From: Fragilaria crotonensis
Taxonomy: Eukaryota; Bacillariophyta; Fragilariophyceae; Fragilariales; Fragilariaceae
Length of the DNA stretch: 36,604 bases
NCBI GenBank assembly: GCA_022925895.1
Contig: JAKSYS010000633.1
Span: 1 to 36,604 of the forward strand
Direction of reading: 5' to 3'
The position numbers and the translations under genes were made by a program. This document shows, one piece after another, positions 28,493 through 36,604 of this stretch. The number at the start of each line of letters is the position of its first letter. Within the stretch, counting starts at the first letter, position 1. The notes beneath the pieces were generated by a model. That model was given only the letters and a program-made list of their open reading frames with translations. It was not told where the DNA came from and ran no database searches.

Positions 28493-30396
28493 TTAGTTCA
28501 ATTCATCACGAATTTCATAAAGCTCCTCCAAACTGTAGCGCACCAAGGGTGACAATGAGGGATCTTTCAAGAGATTAACCAATCGCAATCGCTTCTGGTG
28601 TTCGACCAAGGGGTGCATCTTGTACAACATCCAGAATCGTAGGGGGAGATTAAAGAAATAGAAGTCCTGGTCGATTCCGTTAGCGGCGCCACGTGAGGGA
28701 TCCAACTTCTTCAATGTGTGTAATGCCTTACCTTCACTTGCTGCATCGCTGAGCTTAGAAACGACTTTCGCCCATTATATTTGACGATTGGTTGTGGCTG
28801 CCCAAAGATCTTGAAGACACCTTGTCTGACTAATGGAAACTTGATGTCAATGCCGTTGTGGAAGTAAGTCGCACCACGCTTGGAAAAAGAAAAAAGAGTC
28901 GGAGGCAAATGAGCTGCACCATCCCGGGCGTTGTGGAATCTTGCTATGCGAATCAATCCTTTCGCTTCTTGATGCATGACTGCATCTGCAAACTTGTAGC
29001 CACCAACATAGGGGCAACCAAAGGTGACGACCTCGATGGCACCGTTCCGATTGAAGCGCGGATCCGTTGATGCATAGAACGCAACGAGAGTGGCCAACGC
29101 AGCACCAACGCTATGGCCAGTCATGCTGATAGTGACGCCGCTCCCTAATTCATTACAGTAGCAAGCCAGTCGAGCAACAATCTCGTCGTACTTCGTAGTC
29201 CCCGTGTCCTTTCTAACCCTAAACAGATACTTGTGGTAAATACCTCGGATCCTGACATTCCTCGGTCGACCTGGATAATATTCTTGAACTGGGTTGCCGG
29301 TGGCTGTAAAGCTCACATCAAACGCTTGGGCTGAATCGGAACGTGATCTGGAACCCCGCAACGTCAAGAAGATCTTCTTCTTTTCCCTATCAACCGATAT
29401 GGCATACGTACATTCGTGCTTCAAGTGCCAGTCATTGAGCCATACCATTTCTGACTTGCTTTCCAGCAATAGGCTGCAAATGGAGCCCTCCTTAAAAAAA
29501 CTGCGCATGAATCCAAGTCGAGCAAAATCTTTTTTCTCGATGGCTTGTTCTAGCAATTCGATAATCTCACCCTTGCTATAGAACTCGGAACTGCCATTGG
29601 ATGAGTGCAACTCCGCATTCACAAATAGACTATCTTGGAGATTCGCAAGTTCTTGCAAAGGCTCGCCTTGTTTCGATGTTTCTTGGCCTAGGGCTTGTCG
29701 AATGCTTTGTCCAATACTGTCCGCCACGGGCCAACCGAAGACAGTGCTAAAGAGCTTTTCTTCTTCATCGTCTTCCACGTCAAAATCAAAATCAGGTCGA
29801 CTCGCGAGAGATCGATCGAATTGGTTCTCCTCCTCATGGCGTGGATCTAGAGGCCACTCTGCCTTGGAAATCAAAGGAATGTCTCGCACAATATCTTCAG
29901 CCAGCATACTGTGGTATCCCCTTAGAAGGGCCGGTAAGCCACTCGCCGACTGTAGATCTGCCCGACCAAAGTATTGATCTTCCTCCGAGTCATCCGAATC
30001 GAGAATAATGGAATCCGACTTAAGAAGTTCGCCCTTGGCGAGTCTTCGCATGTCCGAGGCTCGGGTGATTTCCAACAACAGGACTGCCATGATGTGTATT
30101 GCTCTGACACCACCCCTACTGTTGTTGTGTTCAAGGTCGTCCGGAGGACGGTTCGATTGCGGGTATCCGATAAAGTCGCGAGCTCGTTGGCGCGAACAAT
30201 CGTCGCTGGAAATACTCAAATAATCAAATTTGGTTCGTATCCGACCTGTGGCGCTGAGGTTTCTCAGATCGGCCATGAGGAAAATCAACATGGCCTGAGC
30301 CATGGAATTTTCAGCAAGTTGCAATAAGGAAACTTTCCCAAGCGGCGGCGGCGGCGGCTCCTGTTCTTGATTGGATAACATTTGGTTGGAAGCCAT
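28493..30396 (-). CDS. Class 3 (alpha/beta-hydrolase) lipase, C-terminal frameshift
   Basis: The first ATG of the frame is at 30396. The lipase core (PF01764 type) includes LTLRGSRS, the nucleophile elbow GHSVGAAL (Ser about 429), VTFGCPYVGGYKFADA, a catalytic Asp in ARDGAAHLPP (about 492) and a candidate His in YFHNG (about 513), so the triad looks complete. Class 3 lipases hydrolyse acylglycerols or galactolipids. An acidic, disordered segment (DFDFDVEDDEEE) precedes the core. The open frame stops at 28711. However, the next frame from about 28766 to 28493 is clearly coding-like (SDAASEGKALHTLKKLDPS, then a hydrophobic and charged tail). One extra A in the run at 28766-28768 would join them, giving a C-terminus about 75 residues longer. 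No signal peptide was noted. Confidence 0.82.
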
Positions 30397-31200
30397 AATG
30401 AAAGTTACTAAGGCCTCGTAGATTGAAGTCAAACAAATATGGCCAATGCGATTTCTTTGAGTCGCAGCGTATCACATGAATTGAGGTGTCTTGTCACTTG
30501 TGATCTCAGTATGACTAGAATTACAGGGACGAATTAAAAGAACATGGCAACATGTCGCTGTCTCAGTCAATCCGTTTCGTCTTTTTTTCAATATACACCT
30601 CTGATCATCACATCCACAGTCCACAGTACACGCCCTGTACTGGTACGACTATTCTAAACCTGCAGTCGTGTACGTTGTACCTGGTACCGGGTAGGAGAGT
30701 ATGAAGTAGGACGTATGTATCATAGATACATGAACTACTCGTACATATGAACGCATAACTTCGAGGTGTATGCATAGTATGATAGCATGATATGTACTCC
30801 GTACCAGTACCAGACGTATATGCATATGTTATGTGCGACAATACCATGGCGCAACGTACGACGTTCGACACAGGTCTAGTACTCGTAGCGTCTCACCCCC
30901 CTACGTCGTATGATAAGCACAGTACTAGTACCTGGTACCTGGTACTGTACCTGGTATGGCACATGCTACAGGTTGAATTACGCTTGCGTACTCCGAGTAC
31001 TACAGACTACAGCACCAGGTACATGCACTTGTATGCATACCAGATTTGGAGCATACAGAACAGCATTGCCAGGTACCAGGTACCAGGTACCAGTACTGGA
31101 TACATGTACCCTACGAGTGCTGTACGTCACATTGTGGATGATACGCATACATAATGGCCACGCATGAACAGCGAACAGCGAGCACAGAGTTTCAAAGTAA
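30397..31200. other. GTAC-rich intergenic region
   Basis: No gene was recognised. From about 30600 to 31160 the sequence is dominated by GTAC, GGTACC and CAGTAC motifs, including three perfect CAGGTAC units at 31070-31090 and several CTGGTACC/GGTACCAG palindromes. It separates the 5' end of the lipase gene from the Crypton-like locus. Confidence 0.55.
31070..31090. repeat. CAGGTAC heptamer tandem repeat, 3 units
   Basis: Three contiguous CAGGTAC copies are followed by CAGTACTGG. This is the densest point of the GTAC-rich block. Confidence 0.8.
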
Positions 31201-32395
31201 CAAGCACATACTGGTGCTGTAGCTACCAGGAGGTTCCGGAATTTCTGCTTTTATCCTAGTATTTCTTCTACAGGACTTTTTTGTGTATCAGATTGCCACG
31301 CGAAACGGACAAAATAGACTGATCGAATTGGTTGGAGGGGGTTGGTATTCGTAGGTACTCAAGTACAATGGACAATTATCATTTTCTGATTTGACGGATT
31401 TTATTATAGAAGAAGAAAGTCCGCAGATTTCTTTCTCCTAATTTCTTTCTTCTACTTAAGCAAATTGAAGCTTCTTCAATTTTCTTCTAGTTTCTCCCTT
31501 TTTCTCCTTTTTTCTAAACAGCTTCTCCTATTTTCTCCCTTTTGCTTCCTTTCGCTTACTACGTTGCAAGTCGCAGAATTTTAATTTCGTTGATACGAAC
31601 TCGAACTTATAATACGTGTCGTACATAAAATTCAACTTAGAGCTGCGAGGTATACACTGCTTTAAAAGCCTATTTTGGACCATGCCACACACTTTTCCAA
31701 ATGAGCGAGTAGAGCTTCTATCTTTTTCTTCCTTTTTCTCCTTTTTTCTTCACGGAATTTTTTCTTTCTTCCTTTCTCTTCTTTTTTCTTCCAGATTTTT
31801 TCCTTTCTTCCTTTTACTTGCTTTTTCTTCCGGGGTTTCTATGAATGTATATAGAACTTCCATATGAATCGATGGACTTGTTTTGCTCATCACGTTTTCA
31901 ATTTCGGTTGATGTCCAAGGTTATCATGTCATGGCACGCAGAAAAAAAGAGACGGTTTTGAAAAAAGTCCTTAAACATGAAAGAAAAACTAGTGTCGACA
32001 CTAGTCCGAAAGCAAATATTCCGGGACCTCCAGGTACCATGACATTACCTGCGTTTTACAACCGATGTTGTACTTGTCTCTCCGGATTTCGTGGGATTCC
32101 ACGACTTCTGGTATCCGAGATCCAGTGCGTACCCTCCCAAAAAAGAGGGTGCGGATAACACGGTTTGTGTAGCTTTTTCGTAGAAATATACCCGAAAAAT
32201 AGGAGAGTACCATCGATTCCTCCTTACAACCACACGTTTTAGATAATGTTGATATTACTTCGTTGGACTTACAACTTTACAACTGCTAAGAAAGGTACGT
32301 CTTCGCATTTGGAAGGGTATCACAAGTGGTACTACATTCTGTAATTCTGCGAGAAGAATACATAAATTTCTTGTGCACTTTCCAGCAGCACCACC
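31201..32395. other. Pyrimidine-rich region upstream of Crypton-like gene
   Basis: TTTCTTC/TTTCTCC tracts dominate 31420-31560 and 31715-31835. A small basic ORF from ATG 31931 (75 codons, MARRKKETVLKK) is open, but nothing supports it being a gene. A perfect 18-bp palindrome (ACTAGTGTCGACACTAGT) is at 31989-32006. The region may include the left end of the Crypton-like element, but no boundary repeat was identified. Confidence 0.45.
31989..32006. repeat. Perfect 18-bp palindrome
   Basis: ACTAGTGTCGACACTAGT is identical to its reverse complement. It lies about 390 bp upstream of the tyrosine recombinase start. A recombinase-binding site is possible but unproven. Confidence 0.7.
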
Positions 32396-34442
32396 ATGTC
32401 AGTTGATCCTCAAACACTTAAGCGATACAAGAGCGTCCTCGCAGCGTTCATGTCATTTCTTCATCAGCGTCTGCCAGGCGATTCATATGAAAGGGACCAC
32501 GTATTCACCGAAGCAGAGTTGACAGCAGTGATCCCATTGGATGTGTGTAGGTATATGAGGTTGAAGGCGTACGGTTCAGAATTTCCATCTCCGGACACGA
32601 ATCCTATTCATAGTCGACACTCAGCAATATCCTTTGACAAGAAGGCAATTTCTTTCTGGATGCCGAATCGAGACAAGTGGAGTGTGACAAGAACAGAAGG
32701 GAACCCAACGCAGAGTAAGGATGTGCTTGATCTTTTGAAAGCGGTGAAGAAGAAAGAAGTGCGGAAGCAGGGTGCGAAATCTCAGGTACGACGTCCGATG
32801 GTAGGAAAAGAATTTGAGAGTATGCATAAACTTTTGCTTGAAGCTGGCAATGAAAATGACAGGCGGACTACAGCTCACGCATCATCATGGAAAAGGTATG
32901 GTATAAGTGCGCTTGTCAATTTTCAATTCCACATGATTGCTCGAATCGATGACTCCACACAGGTTGTACTAGAGCACGTCGTGCATGATAAATTCTCTCA
33001 TTCATTGAAGGTAAGACTCAACTGGTCAAAGAATGTGAACGATGAACGAGATGCGCCATTCCAGCTTGTATTGGGGTCAATGAATCCTATCTATTGCGTA
33101 TTGTGGTCACTTGGATTGTGGCTCGAATTGAATTTAAAAATGTATCCACCAGCAATGGAATCTCCGTATCTCTTTTGTTTTTGCGATGACTTTCGGATTC
33201 CAGAGGGAGGGCAAAAGGCGAAGTCAATGATACAATCCTTTATGACAAAGATGTTCAAAAGACGCGAATTTCACGAGGAAGAGGAGAATGCAAAGAAATT
33301 ATTGTTGGGCTCGCACAGTATTCGTAAGTTTGCATGTACGTATGTTCGATCTTGCGGTATCCACAAAGATGAAAAAGATATTCGGGGTCGCTGGAAAGGG
33401 GTAGGTCGCGTGTCAGATGTATATGACGATACAGAGTTGCCATATCCAGACGCAAAGGTTGGTGCTGTCCTTTGCGGTGGCGGTCCATGTATTTACAAAA
33501 CAAATCCAGCAGTTGACTCGGCGATGATGGACTCGTTTGTTCTGAGCCACGTTGTGCCAAACGCGAGGAAGAGGCTCCTGATTCGCTTGCCTTGTGCTTG
33601 GTAAGGCGTTGATGTGGATGATCACGTCGCCATTTGCTGATGATCACATCCCTGTGGAATTTAAGGACAAGGTGCTTTCAGATTGGGCTCACGTTTGCGG
33701 TGGCGATTCGGAGTTGGATGCCGAACAAAGTGCGATATATAAAAATCCTGTCCAAAAACTGGCGGTTGTGGTGTCGGGAGATTTTGGAGCAGTATTCATT
33801 GATACAATTGGAGAGTTGGAGGAGGGTGGAGAAGGTGGTGGCGGAGGTAATAGAGCTTTTGGTATGCAGGGATCGCATGCAAACTTTCGAAATCAGTTAA
33901 CGGGAATGCAATCATGTCTATTGGCGTTGAGGCAGGAGAATATGGAAATGAAGAGTTCTATTTCTGGGTTGAAAATAAGTATGGAACGAAACTTTGGGAT
34001 TGTGAATGGAAATGTTCGACGACTCGCGATGCGACCAACGAGAAATTTGACTGTTCTGGCGACGGCGGCGACAAATCAACAAAACCAAGGGGGAGTGGCA
34101 GCCCAGCATGCAGGGGGCGACCGTGCAATGATGCTTGCGACCCTCATGCCAACGTCCAGGAGTCTTCATGACCTCTGGCAGGAGTATGAGTTTGGGGTCG
34201 GTGGGAGGAAAGCTGCAAAGCTTTTTTCCTACACTGAGCGCGGTCGCTCCAAGCACAAATATCACCGCAGGAAGGTTGTGTGGGACTTGATAAGTGGCCT
34301 TGTCAGACAAGGTCACACAGCTGATTCGGGCATAGATAAAATCTATGCAGTGTATGGAGGGCAAACAAGTGTGAGCAACATCATCAACGGATTGAAACGA
34401 GATAAAAAAAATGGCACGATGAATCCAAACCTCGTATTATAA
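32396..34442 (+). CDS. Crypton-like tyrosine recombinase with GCR1_C-like domain (frameshifted)
   Basis: The ATG at 32396 has a strong context (ACCACCATG). The first frame (402 codons, to 33604) is a tyrosine recombinase: Arg 183 (MIARIDDS), Lys 212 (NWSKNVND), H-x-x-R at 307-310 (SHSIRKF), Trp 333 and the nucleophile Tyr 343 (SDVYDD), in the standard order R-K-HxxR-W-Y. The second frame (to 34442) continues with LGKALMW and a Gly/Glu-rich linker, then a helix that could be a coiled coil. It ends with SLHDLWQEYEFGVGGRKAA through NIINGLKRDKK, resembling the GCR1_C DNA-binding domain that follows the recombinase in Crypton transposons. One base too many between about 33570 and 33600 separates the halves; a short intron is the alternative. 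The enzyme would excise and integrate DNA via a 3'-phosphotyrosine intermediate. Confidence 0.78.
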
Positions 34443-34636
34443 AACGAAGCTTCATACTTCATACTTCATACTACTACTGTACCGTTGTGCACTGTAAAAT
34501 TTTTGTACTTCGCGAGTTACGTCACGCGGTGAAAGCATGGAGGGTTTTCCTACAGCGATCGTAGTATCCTCCTACAGAGTTGTACCATGAGTTTTAAGAA
34601 TTTTAGGCACGACCACAGTTCCGCACGTGAAAGATC
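34443..34636. other. Intergenic spacer with short tandem repeat
   Basis: Three TTCATAC units are at 34451-34471, just after the recombinase stop, followed by GTAC-type motifs. No gene is seen. The right end of the Crypton-like element probably lies here or shortly before. Confidence 0.5.
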
Positions 34637-34736
34637 CGATTAGGTTTCACCAATTTGACGTCAGCGCCCACGTCACAGTACTGATGTCTTCACGTTCAAC
34701 GTACTGACATACAGTAAAATTGGTGAAACCTAATCG
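34637..34736. repeat. 100-bp inverted-repeat element with CRE motifs
   Basis: CGATTAGGTTTCACCAATTT (34637-34656) and its exact reverse complement (34717-34736) bound a 100-bp element: 20-bp perfect terminal inverted repeats around a 60-bp centre. The centre starts with TGACGTCA (34656-34663), a consensus CRE/bZIP site, followed by CACGTCA near 34670. No target-site duplication is evident at the flanks. It could be a tiny MITE or a structured promoter element of the aldo-keto reductase gene 160 bp downstream. Confidence 0.85.
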
Positions 34737-34897
34737 AACCCTACATATGCTGTATCGTACCTATACTATGTGGTACTTGTACTTGGATTTCTCGTACTAC
34801 AGTAATGTACGACTATACGAGACAGTACACCAACAATTGACGATGCCATGCCACTTGCCACTTGCCACAGCCCTTGCACCGTCCAAACAGGTTCGCA

Positions 34898-36101
34898 ATG
34901 AGATTCGCATCCGCGCTGACAACTTTACTTGCCAGCCGATCCTCCACAACCGTTTCTGTCTCATCTCTCCAGCAGCTAAGACTACCTCATCAAAGTCATC
35001 GCACAGCAGCCATGTCGACTGCTGCATTCGCCGTATCGGAAGCCTCTCGGGAGGCTTTGATCGCATGTCCCACCATCACCTTGAGTGATGGAACCTTGCA
35101 CCCTGCGATTGGATTTGGTACCTACAAAGTGGGGTTCATTCCTGCATCCGCGAGTGCGGCCGTTGGGGCAGCTGCTGGATCTCAGACGCCCGAACGGACT
35201 GCTCAAGAATGTATATCGGATGCCTTGGATTGTGGATATCGTTTCCTAGAATGTGCCGAATTTTATGGAAACGAAGCGGAGGTGGGAAAGGCAATTGCGG
35301 CGAGCGGTATCGACAGGAAAGATCTCTTTCTGTGCAGCAAGGTGTGGACCACCACTATTGAAAAAGGTCCTGACGCTGTTCGAGCGCAGCTGGGAAGGAC
35401 TCTTAAGGATCTAGGAACGGACTACATTGATTTGTATTGTAAGTATCCAAGATATGGAGCTCATTCAAGGTTTGCTCCCATCGCTTCATGAAGGGGAAAC
35501 TGACACTTGTTCATCATTCGACGACATAGTAGTTCATTGGCCCGTCCCTGGAAAGCATGTTGAAGCATACAAAACTCTAGAAGTGCTGAAGAAAGAAGGA
35601 AAAATCAAGGGTCTCGGTGTATCCAATTACGCCCTCGAGGATTACTTGGAACTCAAGGAAAGTGGCATAGAGTTTCCACCCTTGGTAAATCAGATTGAAA
35701 TAAATCCCTTTCTATATCGCAAGAATACCATCGATGCCTTTACGAAGGAAGGAGTTGTCCTGCAAGCATACCGAAGTCTACGCGACGGCAAGGCTATGAA
35801 CGATCCGACCTTGCTTCGAGTGGCTGCCGCTCATAACAGGACAGTCGCACAGATTTTAGGCCGCTGGTGTATACAACATGGATTTGTGCATTTCCCCAAG
35901 TCAGTGAAGAAGGAGCGCATGGTGGAGAATGCGCTCGTTTTTGATTTCGCGCTGTCCGAAGAGGAAATGAATATTCTCGATCACTTGACCACACCTGCCA
36001 ACATAGAGGCGTTTGTGGGACTCTATCGTAAATGCGTCAACCGTGATACAACCAAGGATGGAACACTTGATGGAGTTAAGATGGAAATCACAGAGGATTA
36101 G
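34898..36101 (+). CDS. Aldo-keto reductase
   Basis: Two exons (34898-35438 and 35530-36101) with a 91-nt GT-AG intron give a protein of about 370 residues. The AKR tetrad is visible: Asp 111 (LDCGYR), Tyr 123 (AEFYGNE), Lys 148 (CSKVW) and His 183 (LVHWP). The His codon context is rebuilt exactly by the splice, which supports the intron. GLGVSNY and VNQIEINPF are standard AKR motifs, and QHGFVHFPKSVKKERMVEN is the NADPH-binding C-terminal part (usual I/VPKS). The enzyme reduces carbonyl substrates with NADPH; the actual substrate cannot be told. The first about 40 residues are Ser/Arg/Leu-rich without acids and look like a mitochondrial presequence. A second ATG at 35012 would give a cytosolic form. 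An inserted Ala-rich loop (residues 82-97) is unusual. Confidence 0.9.
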
Positions 36102-36242
36102 TACTTATACATATATTCTTGTGAGCTTTCTCATCTCGCCCTAGTGCGGAATGATATCATGGATTCCACAGATAGAACTCAGGAAGTCACAACGTGCAGT
36201 GCTGAATACCGTTGGGATGAAACAGTTTCAACGGTTTGATCC
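36102..36242. other. Short convergent intergenic spacer
   Basis: This 141-bp spacer separates the convergent 3' ends of the aldo-keto reductase and the Gln-rich gene. No terminator or other structure was recognised. Confidence 0.5.
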
Positions 36243-36604
36243 CTAAATCCCAAAGGTTCGACCACCTCCACCTGCGCCAGCGTTGAAAGCAGGGTTCATG
36301 CCACTGGCGGCATTTTGCATTGCCATTTGCTGTTGAATGCGAAATCGTTGTTCTTGCATCATTTTGAGGTCGGCATGGTTCTGCTGTTGTTGCTGCTGGA
36401 TAGACATGGCATTAGCAGTACCAGTCCCGGTTCCGCCTGCCATCATTGACGCTTCAAAAGAAGCAGGTCCTTGTCCGGCTTGGTTGATCATCATTTGCCC
36501 CCCTTGTCCCAATTGAGCCAACTGAGCCATTTGCATCTGGTTCATTTGCATATGACCGGAACCTGCAGCTTGTCCGAAGCGAGCAAAACTGCTGTTGTTG
36601 AAAA
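36243..36604 (-). CDS. Gln/Met/Gly-rich protein, C-terminal part (partial)
   Basis: The frame ends at 36243 and stays open to the window edge, so only the last 120 or so codons are present. The product is low-complexity: MQMNQMQMAQ at the left, a hexa-glutamine run, MMQEQRFRIQQQMAMQ and a Gly-rich end. Such Q/M-rich tails occur in transcriptional co-regulators and RNA-binding proteins, but no domain is visible and no function is assigned. Confidence 0.7.
   Translation of the reverse strand, partial: FNNSSFARFGQAAGSGHMQMNQMQMAQLAQLGQGGQMMINQAGQGPASFEASMMAGGTGTGTANAMSIQQQQQQNHADLKMMQEQRFRIQQQMAMQNAASGMNPAFNAGAGGGGRTFGI

Noticed and set aside
31883..32158. Small basic ORF upstream of the Crypton-like gene
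   Set aside because: No homology recognised, no codon or context support, and the palindrome at 31989-32006 lies inside it; likely chance.
33255..33647. 130-codon minus-strand frame over the recombinase
   Set aside because: Shadow of the tyrosine recombinase, whose catalytic residues are in the plus frame.

Overview
The window looks like nuclear DNA of a diatom, or a close stramenopile relative. The evidence is a gametolysin-type (M11) peptidase with a long P-T repeat tail, short spliceosomal GT-AG introns of 70-110 nt, diatom-style Ty1/copia retrotransposons, a Crypton-like tyrosine recombinase and widely spaced genes. No rRNA, tRNA or CRISPR array was recognised. The species cannot be fixed from the sequence alone.

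Layout. 1-2094: gene-poor DNA with GTCGCATG palindromes. 2095-6603: a tandem pair of M11 metallopeptidase genes on the minus strand. The upstream copy (6603-4189) keeps the zinc motif but has one homopolymer frameshift. The second copy (3390-2491) is a pseudogene with the same introns. Each copy is followed by a copy of the same ~0.4 kb 3' flank. 6723-10783: a 3'-truncated copia element on the minus strand, whose integrase is broken by a 5-bp tandem duplication. 10946-12866: two stretches of unidentified, coding-like DNA. 12930-16112: an intact 1060-residue AAA/STAND-type ATPase on the minus strand. 16451-28189: a complete copia element of about 11.7 kb on the plus strand, with 592/596-bp LTRs and a CAACT target-site duplication. 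It lies between the ATPase promoter side and a class 3 lipase gene (30396-28493, minus strand, one C-terminal frameshift). 30397-32395: GTAC-rich and pyrimidine-rich intergenic DNA. 32396-34442: a Crypton-like tyrosine recombinase with a GCR1_C-like domain, split by one frameshift. 34898-36101: a two-exon aldo-keto reductase, preceded by a 100-bp inverted-repeat element carrying CRE-type sites. 36243-36604: the 3' end of a Gln/Met-rich gene running off the window.

The most unusual object is the 11.7-kb copia element. Its first ORF starts inside the LTR and reads across the candidate primer-binding site. About 5 kb of coding-like sequence of unknown function precedes the Gag core. The integrase keeps exact D,D35E spacing but lacks the expected HHCC residues. 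The interior alternates between blocks almost free of CpG and CpG-dense blocks. At least a dozen frame changes break its polyprotein although its LTRs differ at only about 11 positions. Broken reading frames recur across the window, several caused by tiny tandem duplications (2, 5 and 8 bp). Single-base homopolymer shifts could be real or assembly errors. The host genes are not an operon: each has its own strand and spacing, and much of the structure comes from transposon insertion and local duplication.
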